This document shows positions 1 to 8,032 of a stretch of DNA of 20,527 nucleotides, in pieces. A model generated the notes under the pieces. The model was not told the DNA's origin and did not search any database. It saw only the letters and a list, made by a program, of their open reading frames with translations. This DNA is from Nitrosopolaris sp035691865 (GTDB lineage: Archaea > Thermoproteota > Nitrososphaeria > Nitrososphaerales > Nitrososphaeraceae). Positions within the stretch are counted from its first letter, which is position 1; each line of letters opens with the position of its first letter. The stretch is taken from assembly GCA_035691865.1 (NCBI GenBank), contig DASSIM010000074.1, forward strand, positions 1 through 20,527. The letters are read 5' to 3'. The position numbers were made by a program, and so were the translations under genes.

Positions 1-66
1 CTCCTGCAATGTATCCGGCTCGTTAAGTTGACAGTAGAGGATGACGCCCAGTATAATGAAACGAGT

Positions 67-76
67 CATATAAAAA
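67..76 (+). promoter_or_regulatory. TATA box of the phosphatase gene
   Basis: The AT-rich motif CATATAAAAA sits with its centre about 27 bases before the ATG at 99. That is the normal TATA-to-transcription-start distance in archaea, so the mRNA would start at or next to the ATG (leaderless). No Shine-Dalgarno sequence is seen. This supports ATG 99 as the start. Confidence 0.5.
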
Positions 77-98
77 TCAGAAACACCTATGAGAACCA

Positions 99-1226
99 AT
101 GAAGAAAGGCTTTTTACACGAAAGTCCTAGACCAAAGCTCTCTTCTGTAATAAAGCAAGAAATTCGCGGGAATCAGAAATTTCAGCCCCTACCACAGCCA
201 ACTCGAGGTGCTCCTTACCATCTCTCGTTAGATGACGTGCTGTCTGTCGACGAGATTCAGAGTATAAAGGATGATGGAAGTATAACATTTCATTGCATGG
301 GGGACACAGGAGGAGTCAAAGACCCCGTTCCTGAGCAGCTCGTAGCAAACGGCCTCGAAAACACCAAAGCTAGTTTCCTCTACCATTTAGGAGATGTCGT
401 GTACTATAACGGAGAATCACAGCAGTACTACTCGCAATTCTATGAACCTTTTCAGCATTACCAGAACCCAATATTCGCGATTCCAGGCAATCACGATGGA
501 GATCCGCTTCCAGGAGGTATTGAAGAGTCATTATTTGCATTCAACCGAAACTTTTGTGCAATCGATGCCACGAAGCCATCTCCTGACTCTGGTGAAGTAA
601 ACAAATCGCCCATGATACAACCTAATGTATACTGGACGCTGATAGCGCCGTATGTTACACTAATTGGACTGTATACTAACGTGCCAGAAGGAGGCGAAGT
701 GCATCCAGACCAAGTAACCTGGTTCGAAAACGAATTAGGATCAGCAGATAAAAGTAAGGCATTGATCGTTGCATTGCATCATCCATTGTTTTCAATGGAC
801 AAATTTCATAGCGGAAGCCAAGCAATGTTGGATTTGCTGGATAATGCTTTTGACAAGACGGGAGTATTACCTGATGCTGTTTTAACAGGACATGTTCACA
901 ATTATCAGAGGTTTACGCGAACTCACTTCAACGGCAAGAAAGTGCCATACATCGTAGCAGGTGCAGGGGGTTACTGGCATTTACATTGGATGCAACAAGG
1001 CGTCATCGAATTGTCGCTGCCTGAAAAAGTCCCCGACAGAGATGACGTCGTTTTAGAAAAATATTGCGATGACCATCATGGTTTTATGCGAGTCCAGGTT
1101 ACTCCTGAAAGGCTGTATGGTGAATATTATATTACTCCACGCCCACATGAATCGTGGCATGCTAGTGAGAGCCCTACCCAGTTCGACTCCTTTGAAATTG
1201 AATTACAAAGAAAGGAAGATTGTTAG
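99..1226 (+). CDS. Purple acid phosphatase-like metallophosphoesterase
   Basis: A calcineurin-type phosphoesterase that should hydrolyse phosphate esters using two metal ions. All five purple-acid-phosphatase signature blocks are present in order: GDTG (68-71), GDVVY (98-102), GNHD (130-133), VALH (224-227) and GHVH (264-267), which supply the seven metal ligands D, D, Y, N, H, H, H. The Tyr in the second block is what separates purple acid phosphatases from other calcineurin-like enzymes. The N-terminal fibronectin-like domain of plant enzymes is absent. At 375 residues it is close to a lone catalytic domain plus a polar 50-residue N-terminal extension. I see no signal peptide or membrane helix, so a cytoplasmic location is implied unless secretion is unusual. 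Its substrate is unknown. It appears to be a single-gene unit with its own TATA box. Confidence 0.85.
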   Translation: MKKGFLHESPRPKLSSVIKQEIRGNQKFQPLPQPTRGAPYHLSLDDVLSVDEIQSIKDDGSITFHCMGDTGGVKDPVPEQLVANGLENTKASFLYHLGDVVYYNGESQQYYSQFYEPFQHYQNPIFAIPGNHDGDPLPGGIEESLFAFNRNFCAIDATKPSPDSGEVNKSPMIQPNVYWTLIAPYVTLIGLYTNVPEGGEVHPDQVTWFENELGSADKSKALIVALHHPLFSMDKFHSGSQAMLDLLDNAFDKTGVLPDAVLTGHVHNYQRFTRTHFNGKKVPYIVAGAGGYWHLHWMQQGVIELSLPEKVPDRDDVVLEKYCDDHHGFMRVQVTPERLYGEYYITPRPHESWHASESPTQFDSFEIELQRKEDC

Positions 1227-1625
1227 AGCGTGTGTCACGGGAAATAATACTTTAGCCCTCGAAGTAATCCATGCGTGACATTCCCGCCTGTCGAGTGTCG
1301 ATTCTAAATTCGTAGAGAGCACAGCACACTCCTATCTTACTAACCACCTCGATTATTCCGAGATAGCAACTTAGTTTTAGCGTCGGTACTAACATATCCT
1401 AGTTAAACTCAAACAAATGAAGAAGATAAGAATTTCTGCAGCATACGCAAAAAACCTTCAAAAGTATAGGTAATAAATTTTCATCTGCAAGCACATTTAT
1501 GAACAATTAACCACACAAGACCAACTACGTCGACCTCAACGCAGATTGCCCGACCTTGGACTCGGAAGAACCTCAAAAACATATACATTAAAGAGAGCGT
1601 TTAGCACCTATCAGAGCAGGCGATT
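1227..1625. other. 400-base gap with inverted repeats after the phosphatase gene
   Basis: No convincing coding region is seen. The first 60 bases contain three inverted repeats (TGTCAC/GTGACA at 1233-1238 and 1275-1280; CGGGAA/TTCCCG at 1238-1243 and 1281-1286; and a TACTT/AAGTA hairpin between them), so the 3' end of the phosphatase transcript may be structured. A TATA-like ATATAC at 1581-1586 and an AGCAGG at 1615-1620 precede the TTG start of the next gene. Confidence 0.4.
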
Positions 1626-4600
1626 TTGTGGAATCCGTTTAACGAGGATAGTGGCACTCCAGGATTCAAAATATGGAGAATTGTTCGTGTCGCGGTATTT
1701 GTAATAATTGGCCTAATCATTTTTTGGGTAGCCAGTAGCCAGTCGGTAAACCTTTTCATGAATGTTGTGGAGTTCGAAAACGTCTTCACAAAGCCATTGT
1801 ATTACTCGATAGTTTCCGGTCTGATATTATGCAGCATCGCTGCGGTACGAGTAGATTATCGACACAGAAATTCTATCACTTGGTATGGAATCCACCTACT
1901 TGTAAAATTCTTGAAGCGGGACGACAATGATTCTTCAGCATCGTCCTCATCTTTTTATTCAAGAACTGCGTCCAAAGGTCCCAAGCTGCCGTTACGATAT
2001 CCGGATTTCAAAATGGAGAAGCGAAGTTTTGTAATATGGCAGATAACAAAGGTGGTTTTATTTGCGCCGTTATTTACTAACCTGATATTTGGAATCAGTG
2101 CAGTCTTCTTATTGGGCGGACACGATCTTGGACTTGGTCTACTTCCAAACATTTTCCTAGTGCCTTTTACAAACATCCCATCTGATGGCAGTTTCGCACA
2201 ACAGCATGTAATACCGCTAATTCCAGTCCTGACCCTAATAATTCCCTCCTTATTATCAGCAATAGGTATTCGAATCTTTCTTTACATCGGCGTTTCAGGA
2301 GGTATTAGTATCGCCACAAGATACATGGCAGACACCTCAGAGAGTAAACCCAAATTATTGTCTTACATTTCAACAATGGAACAAATCCTTGGCGTGACAC
2401 TGTTGTGGACTGGCTTTACCATGTTTTTTAACTTCAATATTAATTATAATACAAAGTACGCGATATTGGGAACGCTTATCATGGGCGCACTTTTCGTTGC
2501 GTATGGATTCCTGGATAGCAGGCGCTCGAGGATAATAGTGACACCAGAAAGAAAGCAGATTTACACTAGACTCTTTACTATTCTGATAATCACAATTGTC
2601 TCGGGCTCTCTCATGGCTATCAGTAACACTATCGCCGACGCCAAGAAAATTGAATGGGGAGGACCATACATTGCTCAAGCGATTGCTGTGAATCGCTACA
2701 TCGCCGAGCTTGACAAAGTGCAGACAGTAAACTACGGTCTAGCTGCGCCACCTCCATTATCGTCCTCCTCCTCTGCATCTGCCTCCTCTTCAATACCCCC
2801 TCCCAGCATTTCTGCAATAGTTAACGGAAATAATGACACCCTAAACAATATTAGGCTGTGGGATCAGCAGGCAGCGCAACTCAAACTCAAGCCGCAGTTA
2901 GGACAAAAAAACGACGTTAATTTTGCAGATACCAATATCGTGCGTTTTAATAACACTATGTACTGGGCCGCCCCAACTGCTCCGAATTTGCCTGCAGATG
3001 TATCTCCTGAGAATATTTGGTTCAATGAACACTTTGTATACACACACTCCAGCAAGGGCGTACTAATGATGGAAGCCAACACTGCCAATGTTATAGACTC
3101 GAGCAAATTCTTCAAACAAAAAAATATCTACTATGGCGAAAGCGGTCCTACAGGAATCTTCAACCAAGCGTGGTCTGCCTTTCCGGTAGGTAGGGCACTC
3201 AGTGACGAAATCGAAGGCGCATTTTATACTGGCACCGGTGGCGTGAACGTGGCTCCTCCATTAAGCTGGGTATTTGAGCCCAAATTCATGCTCTCATACA
3301 CTGATAGCACTATGCATGTCATGCGTTACAAGGACATATTTGACCGAATGAAAGTCATGTATCCGTACTTTGTTTATGACTTTACCCAAGGAGCATCTCA
3401 AGCCAATATAAATATAAGAAATGTGGGAGTTGTGCCTGTTACTGATGGCAAGAACACTTATTGGTTGATGCCGCTTATCGTTTTTCTAGACACTAGTCAC
3501 GTTCCTTGGAGCTCCGGTGATATGTTGAGGCTGGTTGGATTCGCATTAATAGATGCTTATAGCGGCTCTGTCAAAATAATAAAGAATCCTGCTGACGATA
3601 ACAACGATCCATTCTCGCAAATTTTCTTTGAACAATATGCTGGCATCAATGCTGGCGGGGACGTTACAGTATTGTCTAAACCCCCAGAATGGTTAAGCAA
3701 GCAGCTCATATATCCAGAGGAGATGTTTTTGTGGAAGATAAACAGGTTTAATCAATACCATGTCACTGATCCCAAGACATTCGTTGAGGCCCAACAGTTC
3801 TATGAAGCCCCTGACCAGGTTTCAACAAATTACATAATTACTAAACCTCCTGGCTTTGATAAACCACAATTCGTGGGAATGCAACCTTTGCAGCTAAGTA
3901 ATTCTCCTGCGAGTAACCTGGTAGGTTACATGGTGGTCCAAAATAACCTGGAAAATTTTGGTAAGATGATTTTTTATTCGGTTCCTCTCGACTCGACGAC
4001 CAAGCTCCTAGGCCCCGGTGCAGCAAGAGATGCTTTGGAGAAAGATCCTACATATGCAAAGGAGAAGGGCTTGTTACGCAACGCACGAGTTGGGGACAGC
4101 ATACTTTACAGAATTGGGAACCAAGAAGCTTACTTTATTCCTGTCTACACAGCTAGTACTTCTGGAAGCGGTGTAATCGAGTTGGGGACAATTGCTGTGG
4201 TAGGAGCTTCTGTAAACGGGAACGTTTTCGTTGGTTTGGGTGATACGCCCCAGCAGGCTTTAGAAAATTATTTGCTAAAAGCTGCCGGACTTGGTCCTTT
4301 AAATCAAACATCTGGCGCGACCATTGTCGCAAACGGAACATCTCCTCCAACATCATCTAACGCCAGCGCCAACGCCAAACAACAGCAACAATCAAATCAA
4401 ACTCTAGTCCTTCACAGGTCAGAAAGAATAGCAGGATTAGAGAAAATATTTGTCTCTGCAGGTCTAACTGTTCTAAAGCCAACAGTTATTTACGCGCCGA
4501 TCAGCTTCAGGGAGGCTGATGTTATCTATCTAGCAGATTCGCAAGTCGGTCTTGTAAAATCAGCCATCACGAAATTTCTACAAGAATTTTTGACATCAGG

Positions 4601-4751
4601 TCCGGGAGGTTCTACTCCCGCTAGCCCTTTATCTACACCTCCGCGAATTTTCGAATGGCAAAGCAATGCTAACAAAGTCGTGAACTTTGGGATACTGAAG
4701 GTTGTTAACGGAATACTGGAAAATCATTATATTTCGATTCATTTAGGATAG
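1626..4751 (+). CDS. UPF0182 (COG1615) large membrane protein
   Basis: A 1041-residue integral membrane protein of the UPF0182 family, which is of unknown function and is found in actinobacteria, cyanobacteria and some archaea. Seven hydrophobic helices can be read in the first third (about 18-37, 57-75, 137-163, 196-223, 254-270, 278-296 and 315-335). They are followed by the family's PYIAQAIAVNRYIAELDKV-like segment (347-365) and a roughly 680-residue soluble region expected outside the cell. A Ser/Pro-rich stretch at 375-394 and an Asn/Ser/Gln-rich stretch near 910-935 look like flexible linkers. The start is TTG: the next in-frame Met is residue 45, after the first membrane helix, so TTG 1626 with AGCAGG six bases upstream is preferred. 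A short TTGAG/CTCAA hairpin (4757-4772) follows the stop. Confidence 0.85.
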   Translation: MWNPFNEDSGTPGFKIWRIVRVAVFVIIGLIIFWVASSQSVNLFMNVVEFENVFTKPLYYSIVSGLILCSIAAVRVDYRHRNSITWYGIHLLVKFLKRDDNDSSASSSSFYSRTASKGPKLPLRYPDFKMEKRSFVIWQITKVVLFAPLFTNLIFGISAVFLLGGHDLGLGLLPNIFLVPFTNIPSDGSFAQQHVIPLIPVLTLIIPSLLSAIGIRIFLYIGVSGGISIATRYMADTSESKPKLLSYISTMEQILGVTLLWTGFTMFFNFNINYNTKYAILGTLIMGALFVAYGFLDSRRSRIIVTPERKQIYTRLFTILIITIVSGSLMAISNTIADAKKIEWGGPYIAQAIAVNRYIAELDKVQTVNYGLAAPPPLSSSSSASASSSIPPPSISAIVNGNNDTLNNIRLWDQQAAQLKLKPQLGQKNDVNFADTNIVRFNNTMYWAAPTAPNLPADVSPENIWFNEHFVYTHSSKGVLMMEANTANVIDSSKFFKQKNIYYGESGPTGIFNQAWSAFPVGRALSDEIEGAFYTGTGGVNVAPPLSWVFEPKFMLSYTDSTMHVMRYKDIFDRMKVMYPYFVYDFTQGASQANINIRNVGVVPVTDGKNTYWLMPLIVFLDTSHVPWSSGDMLRLVGFALIDAYSGSVKIIKNPADDNNDPFSQIFFEQYAGINAGGDVTVLSKPPEWLSKQLIYPEEMFLWKINRFNQYHVTDPKTFVEAQQFYEAPDQVSTNYIITKPPGFDKPQFVGMQPLQLSNSPASNLVGYMVVQNNLENFGKMIFYSVPLDSTTKLLGPGAARDALEKDPTYAKEKGLLRNARVGDSILYRIGNQEAYFIPVYTASTSGSGVIELGTIAVVGASVNGNVFVGLGDTPQQALENYLLKAAGLGPLNQTSGATIVANGTSPPTSSNASANAKQQQQSNQTLVLHRSERIAGLEKIFVSAGLTVLKPTVIYAPISFREADVIYLADSQVGLVKSAITKFLQEFLTSGPGGSTPASPLSTPPRIFEWQSNANKVVNFGILKVVNGILENHYISIHLG

Positions 4752-4798
4752 CTTTGTTGAGTGATAGCTCAATTAAGTAGTTACTTTGGTCAAAAGGC

Positions 4799-5590
4799 AT
4801 GACTGTTAAGAAAACCAGGATGCAAACAACTCTTGTTGTGGATAATTTATCTCCCTTCACAGCAGACATCGTAACATGTCTCGACAAGCTGCGATCAAAT
4901 TATATCCAAAGGAGTTTTTCGAGCCTTACCAATGTTACCATCAATAGTAACTACAATAACAGCAGCTCCAGGTATGACCACGATCATCGTACTCCCTGCG
5001 GCAAAACCCACATTTTCAATAATAGTAAGGGTTTTGTCGATATCACTAATCACGACAATGAGAACAATAACGACAGACTTGATATAATCAACACAACTAA
5101 TAATACTAGTCATACGAACCAGGTGCATGATACTCGTGACATTAATAGTAATTTACATTGTGATAGAGTAATTTTATCTGGTAGACGCATGAACAGTCGA
5201 GAGATTAATATCGTAAATTCCAACATCATAAGACAATGTTTTGAAAAAAATATACCACTATTGGGCATCTGTTATGGTGCGGAGATTTTGGCGCTAACCC
5301 TTGGCGGGACGATCCGTAAGATGGCTATGCCTGTTCAGGACACTATTTCTTTAAAGGTATCGAAGTCAAGCTCACTAACCTCTGCAGATAAGACGACGCT
5401 TCTCGTATATGAGAGTCATAATTATTGTGTGGCAAAGTTGCCTGAAGACTTTGAGTCTCTTGCGACCTCGATATATTGTGAGCACGAGATATTCTCTCAT
5501 AAGCAGAAAAAACTATTTGGTACCCAGTTCCACCCAGAAAAAAGTGGAGCAGATGGTCTTAATCTATTGTCGAAATTTCTAAGCGTATGA
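4799..5590 (+). CDS. Class I glutamine amidotransferase with Asn-rich insert
   Basis: A stand-alone class I glutaminase domain that should release ammonia from glutamine for a partner enzyme. The nucleophile elbow GICYGAE carries Cys158, and GTQFHPE carries His245 and Glu247, so the catalytic triad is complete. The pattern ILSG, GICYG and FHPE is closest to the separate glutaminase subunit of archaeal GMP synthase (GuaA-type), but ILSGRR replaces the usual ILSGGP and the rest is divergent, so the partner is uncertain. Residues about 43-118 are a low-complexity Asn/Ser/Thr/Asp/His-rich insert. Removing it leaves about 188 residues, the usual size of archaeal GuaA glutaminase subunits. No synthetase gene lies nearby. 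Met8 is an alternative start. Confidence 0.75.
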   Translation: MTVKKTRMQTTLVVDNLSPFTADIVTCLDKLRSNYIQRSFSSLTNVTINSNYNNSSSRYDHDHRTPCGKTHIFNNSKGFVDITNHDNENNNDRLDIINTTNNTSHTNQVHDTRDINSNLHCDRVILSGRRMNSREINIVNSNIIRQCFEKNIPLLGICYGAEILALTLGGTIRKMAMPVQDTISLKVSKSSSLTSADKTTLLVYESHNYCVAKLPEDFESLATSIYCEHEIFSHKQKKLFGTQFHPEKSGADGLNLLSKFLSV

Positions 5591-5712
5591 AAGTAAATGC
5601 AGGTTATCGTTAAACTATCTTTGGTCTCATCTTTATCTTACCTATTTTCGATCTTATTGGTTTTCATTCCATCTTCTTAGCGGACTAATTCCACAACGGG
5701 AATGATTTTTAT

Positions 5713-6699
5713 TTGATTATAAGCGCTATCAAATCCAGAGTGCAATCTCAACCTGAAGATCATTCAATAACACTTCCGCTTGTTAGTAAAGAGGAAGAAA
5801 ACATCTGTCTTCCTCTGGTGATTAATGTGGTTTCAAAATATTGGGGTGAAGAAATCCAATTGGAAGAGGCTATGGCCGTCGCCAAGAAATATCCTGGGAT
5901 AAAGGGTTCGATAATGATGGAGGGAATTGAGCTTGCCGAAAAACATGGCTTTAAGACCCAAATTTATAGAGGATCAATAAAAGATCTGAAAAAGCGGATA
6001 GACCAAGGTATTCCTCCAATAATTATCCTTCCTGGGATTCACGAGACAGTGCAACATGCCACCATAGTATCTGGTTATGATTCTGAAGAACGCAGAATTC
6101 TAACTTATGTCCCAGAACCTGATACAATAGGAGCAATCCCGGAACATAAATTCGAGCAAGATTGGGAACAAGACGATATGATTACACTAGTACTAATCCC
6201 AAATGATATGAAAGATATTTTTAAAAACGAAGATCTAAAGTTCCATGATTCAAACAGAATGTGTTTTGAAGCAGAAAAACTCCGACAGCAAGGTAGAATC
6301 GATGATGCTATAGAAAAGTTGCGAAGAGCAGTTAAGTTAGACGATGACAACCCACAACCATGGTGTTTGTTGGGAGGGATATTTAATGAGACTAATTCAA
6401 TAGACGCTGTCGCTTGCTACGAAAAGACGATCACACTTAATTCCAGATATTATCTCGCTTTTCGCGGGCTTGGAAACTATTATTTAAAAAACAAGGACTA
6501 TCTTAAAGCCGTAGACTATTATACTAAAGCAATCGAGGTCAATCCTTCTAGATTTGGACCAATTTACAAAAATCGCGCTTTCGCGAGATTACAACTTGAA
6601 AATAACTCCGGTGCCAAAGAAGACCTGTTAAAATACCTAGAACAAACACCCAATGCAGCAGATAAAAAGAACGTTGAAGATGCTTTAGGTCAGCTCTAA
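5713..6699 (+). CDS. C39-peptidase-like domain fused to TPR repeats
   Basis: Residues about 20-160 resemble the papain-like C39 fold: Cys32 in NICLPLVINVVSKYWG and His115 in HATIVSGYD, followed by YVPEPD in place of the usual Asp-Pro. Residues about 175-325 form four TPR helices pairs (for example AIEKLRRAVKLDDDNP and AVDYYTKAIEVNP), which usually bind a protein partner. No signal peptide or membrane segment is seen, so it is likely cytoplasmic, unlike bacteriocin-exporting C39 ABC transporters. C39-like domains are either proteases or non-catalytic peptide binders; Cys and His are both present here, so activity is possible. Its start is TTG 5713; GTG 5740 (residue 10) is an alternative. No substrate or partner can be named from the context. 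Confidence 0.7.
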   Translation: MIISAIKSRVQSQPEDHSITLPLVSKEEENICLPLVINVVSKYWGEEIQLEEAMAVAKKYPGIKGSIMMEGIELAEKHGFKTQIYRGSIKDLKKRIDQGIPPIIILPGIHETVQHATIVSGYDSEERRILTYVPEPDTIGAIPEHKFEQDWEQDDMITLVLIPNDMKDIFKNEDLKFHDSNRMCFEAEKLRQQGRIDDAIEKLRRAVKLDDDNPQPWCLLGGIFNETNSIDAVACYEKTITLNSRYYLAFRGLGNYYLKNKDYLKAVDYYTKAIEVNPSRFGPIYKNRAFARLQLENNSGAKEDLLKYLEQTPNAADKKNVEDALGQL

Positions 6700-6727
6700 T
6701 TTTCTGACTGCCCCTGGTGTTGAAGAA

Positions 6728-8032
6728 TTGAAGTTGAACGTCAGGAAGAACGGTCGTGAGCATGCGTCCAAGTTGGATAGAGATACAGAAACTGTATTGT
6801 TAGTGTTTCCATCTCAGTTCTCTATAGGCCGAATTGATAAACTGATTGCCGACATAAAGGATGCGCTTCGATTAAAGCGTGTCGAGCCTAGTGAAATCAT
6901 CGTCGAGAAAGAATGTATCGTTTTTAAGTTGGATGATGTAGTGGAGGGTGTTGCAATTACAGGAGAGATGTTTGGGATAGATAAGGTCGCTATCGCAAAA
7001 AAAGTGTCTACACGTTTTGAAGAAATCGTAGCACAGGTCGTTAATATTGGCAAACTGAAAGTTTTGCCCAACGAGAGATTTTACGTCAAAGTTCAGATAA
7101 GTAATGATGCAAAGGTCGATTACAAACCAAGAGATTTAGAGTTTGCTTCTACTGGCGAACTCACAGCAACATTGCAATCCTCAGCATCGCCATCATTAAC
7201 ATCCTTCTCTCGGAAATCTTCAACTTTTTCTCCTTCTGCTTCCTCACCTACCTCCTTTGCGCGCCCGGCAAAAAACGAGTTAGTTGCTGATAGGCTCATC
7301 GAGATATTCATAGGAAAGAAATCGGCTTACGTTTGTATTGAAATCGACCCAGGCCTAGGTGGGCTTCCCTTTGCATGTCAAGAAGAAAAAGTATTGTGTA
7401 CAATACATAACGCTTTATCCGCCATTTCTTGCATGGCAGTGTTAAAGTGTGGCTTCTTTCCAGAGATAATAATTCTTTATACTGACGACGACGACCTGAG
7501 ACAAAATTTGAAGACATTTGGCATGATAGTTAATAAAATAAACACCAAGAAATATTCAATTCGACTAGCGAGAGTTGAGGGCCTACAAAAACAACTGCAA
7601 AAACACCAGCAACCACAACACGAAATTAGTTATAAAACAATTTTGCGAGAAATCGTTGCAACGGAAATTCTGACTCGCATGAGAGGGGAAGGTGTCGCCG
7701 TGCCCCTAAGCACTGCCATCCATCCTCTTTGGTTGATCGAATTAACTCTCAAGAAAATTTTGTCCTCAAACAAGATCCCCTGGATGCCCCTTTTATTGCC
7801 AACCCAGAGAATTTATGATATTGCCAAGGCACTGGGGATGGAAGAACATAAACTTCGGTTAATCTCAGATCAAAGTTGTATTATAGAAAGGCTAGTGAAT
7901 TTCACCAAACAAGACCATGCGAAATACAGAAAGTCGATAAACTTTATGACAGAATCTGCTCTGAAGAATATGAAAACTATTTCATTTGAGATAGGACCGA
8001 ATTATCTTCACGACATTCTCGATTCCGTTTAG
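6728..8032 (+). CDS. ThiI-like THUMP/PP-loop protein with degenerate ATP motif
   Basis: A divergent relative of ThiI, which thiolates uridine 8 of tRNA. The N-terminal part (about 20-150) has the layout of the ThiI ferredoxin-like plus THUMP RNA-binding region. GLGGLP (209-214) corresponds to the conserved G-G-LP just before the AANH/PP-loop domain, and KVLC at 221-224 starts its first strand. The PP-loop itself, SGGIDS in active ThiI, reads HNALSA (227-232), so the Gly pair and Asp are lost. The C-terminal part (about 300-395) still shows ThiI-like features, including SDQSCII. A Ser/Pro-rich insert (151-178) separates the two halves. It therefore probably binds tRNA without ATP-dependent adenylation. 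Start TTG 6728; 28 bases after the previous gene, probably co-transcribed. Its 3' end overlaps the convergent glycosyltransferase gene. Confidence 0.65.
   Translation: MKLNVRKNGREHASKLDRDTETVLLVFPSQFSIGRIDKLIADIKDALRLKRVEPSEIIVEKECIVFKLDDVVEGVAITGEMFGIDKVAIAKKVSTRFEEIVAQVVNIGKLKVLPNERFYVKVQISNDAKVDYKPRDLEFASTGELTATLQSSASPSLTSFSRKSSTFSPSASSPTSFARPAKNELVADRLIEIFIGKKSAYVCIEIDPGLGGLPFACQEEKVLCTIHNALSAISCMAVLKCGFFPEIIILYTDDDDLRQNLKTFGMIVNKINTKKYSIRLARVEGLQKQLQKHQQPQHEISYKTILREIVATEILTRMRGEGVAVPLSTAIHPLWLIELTLKKILSSNKIPWMPLLLPTQRIYDIAKALGMEEHKLRLISDQSCIIERLVNFTKQDHAKYRKSINFMTESALKNMKTISFEIGPNYLHDILDSV

Noticed and set aside
2750..2815. CTC/TCC-rich tract as a CRISPR or repeat array
   Set aside because: It is a simple-sequence stretch coding for the Ser/Pro linker in the UPF0182 protein; there are no spaced repeats.
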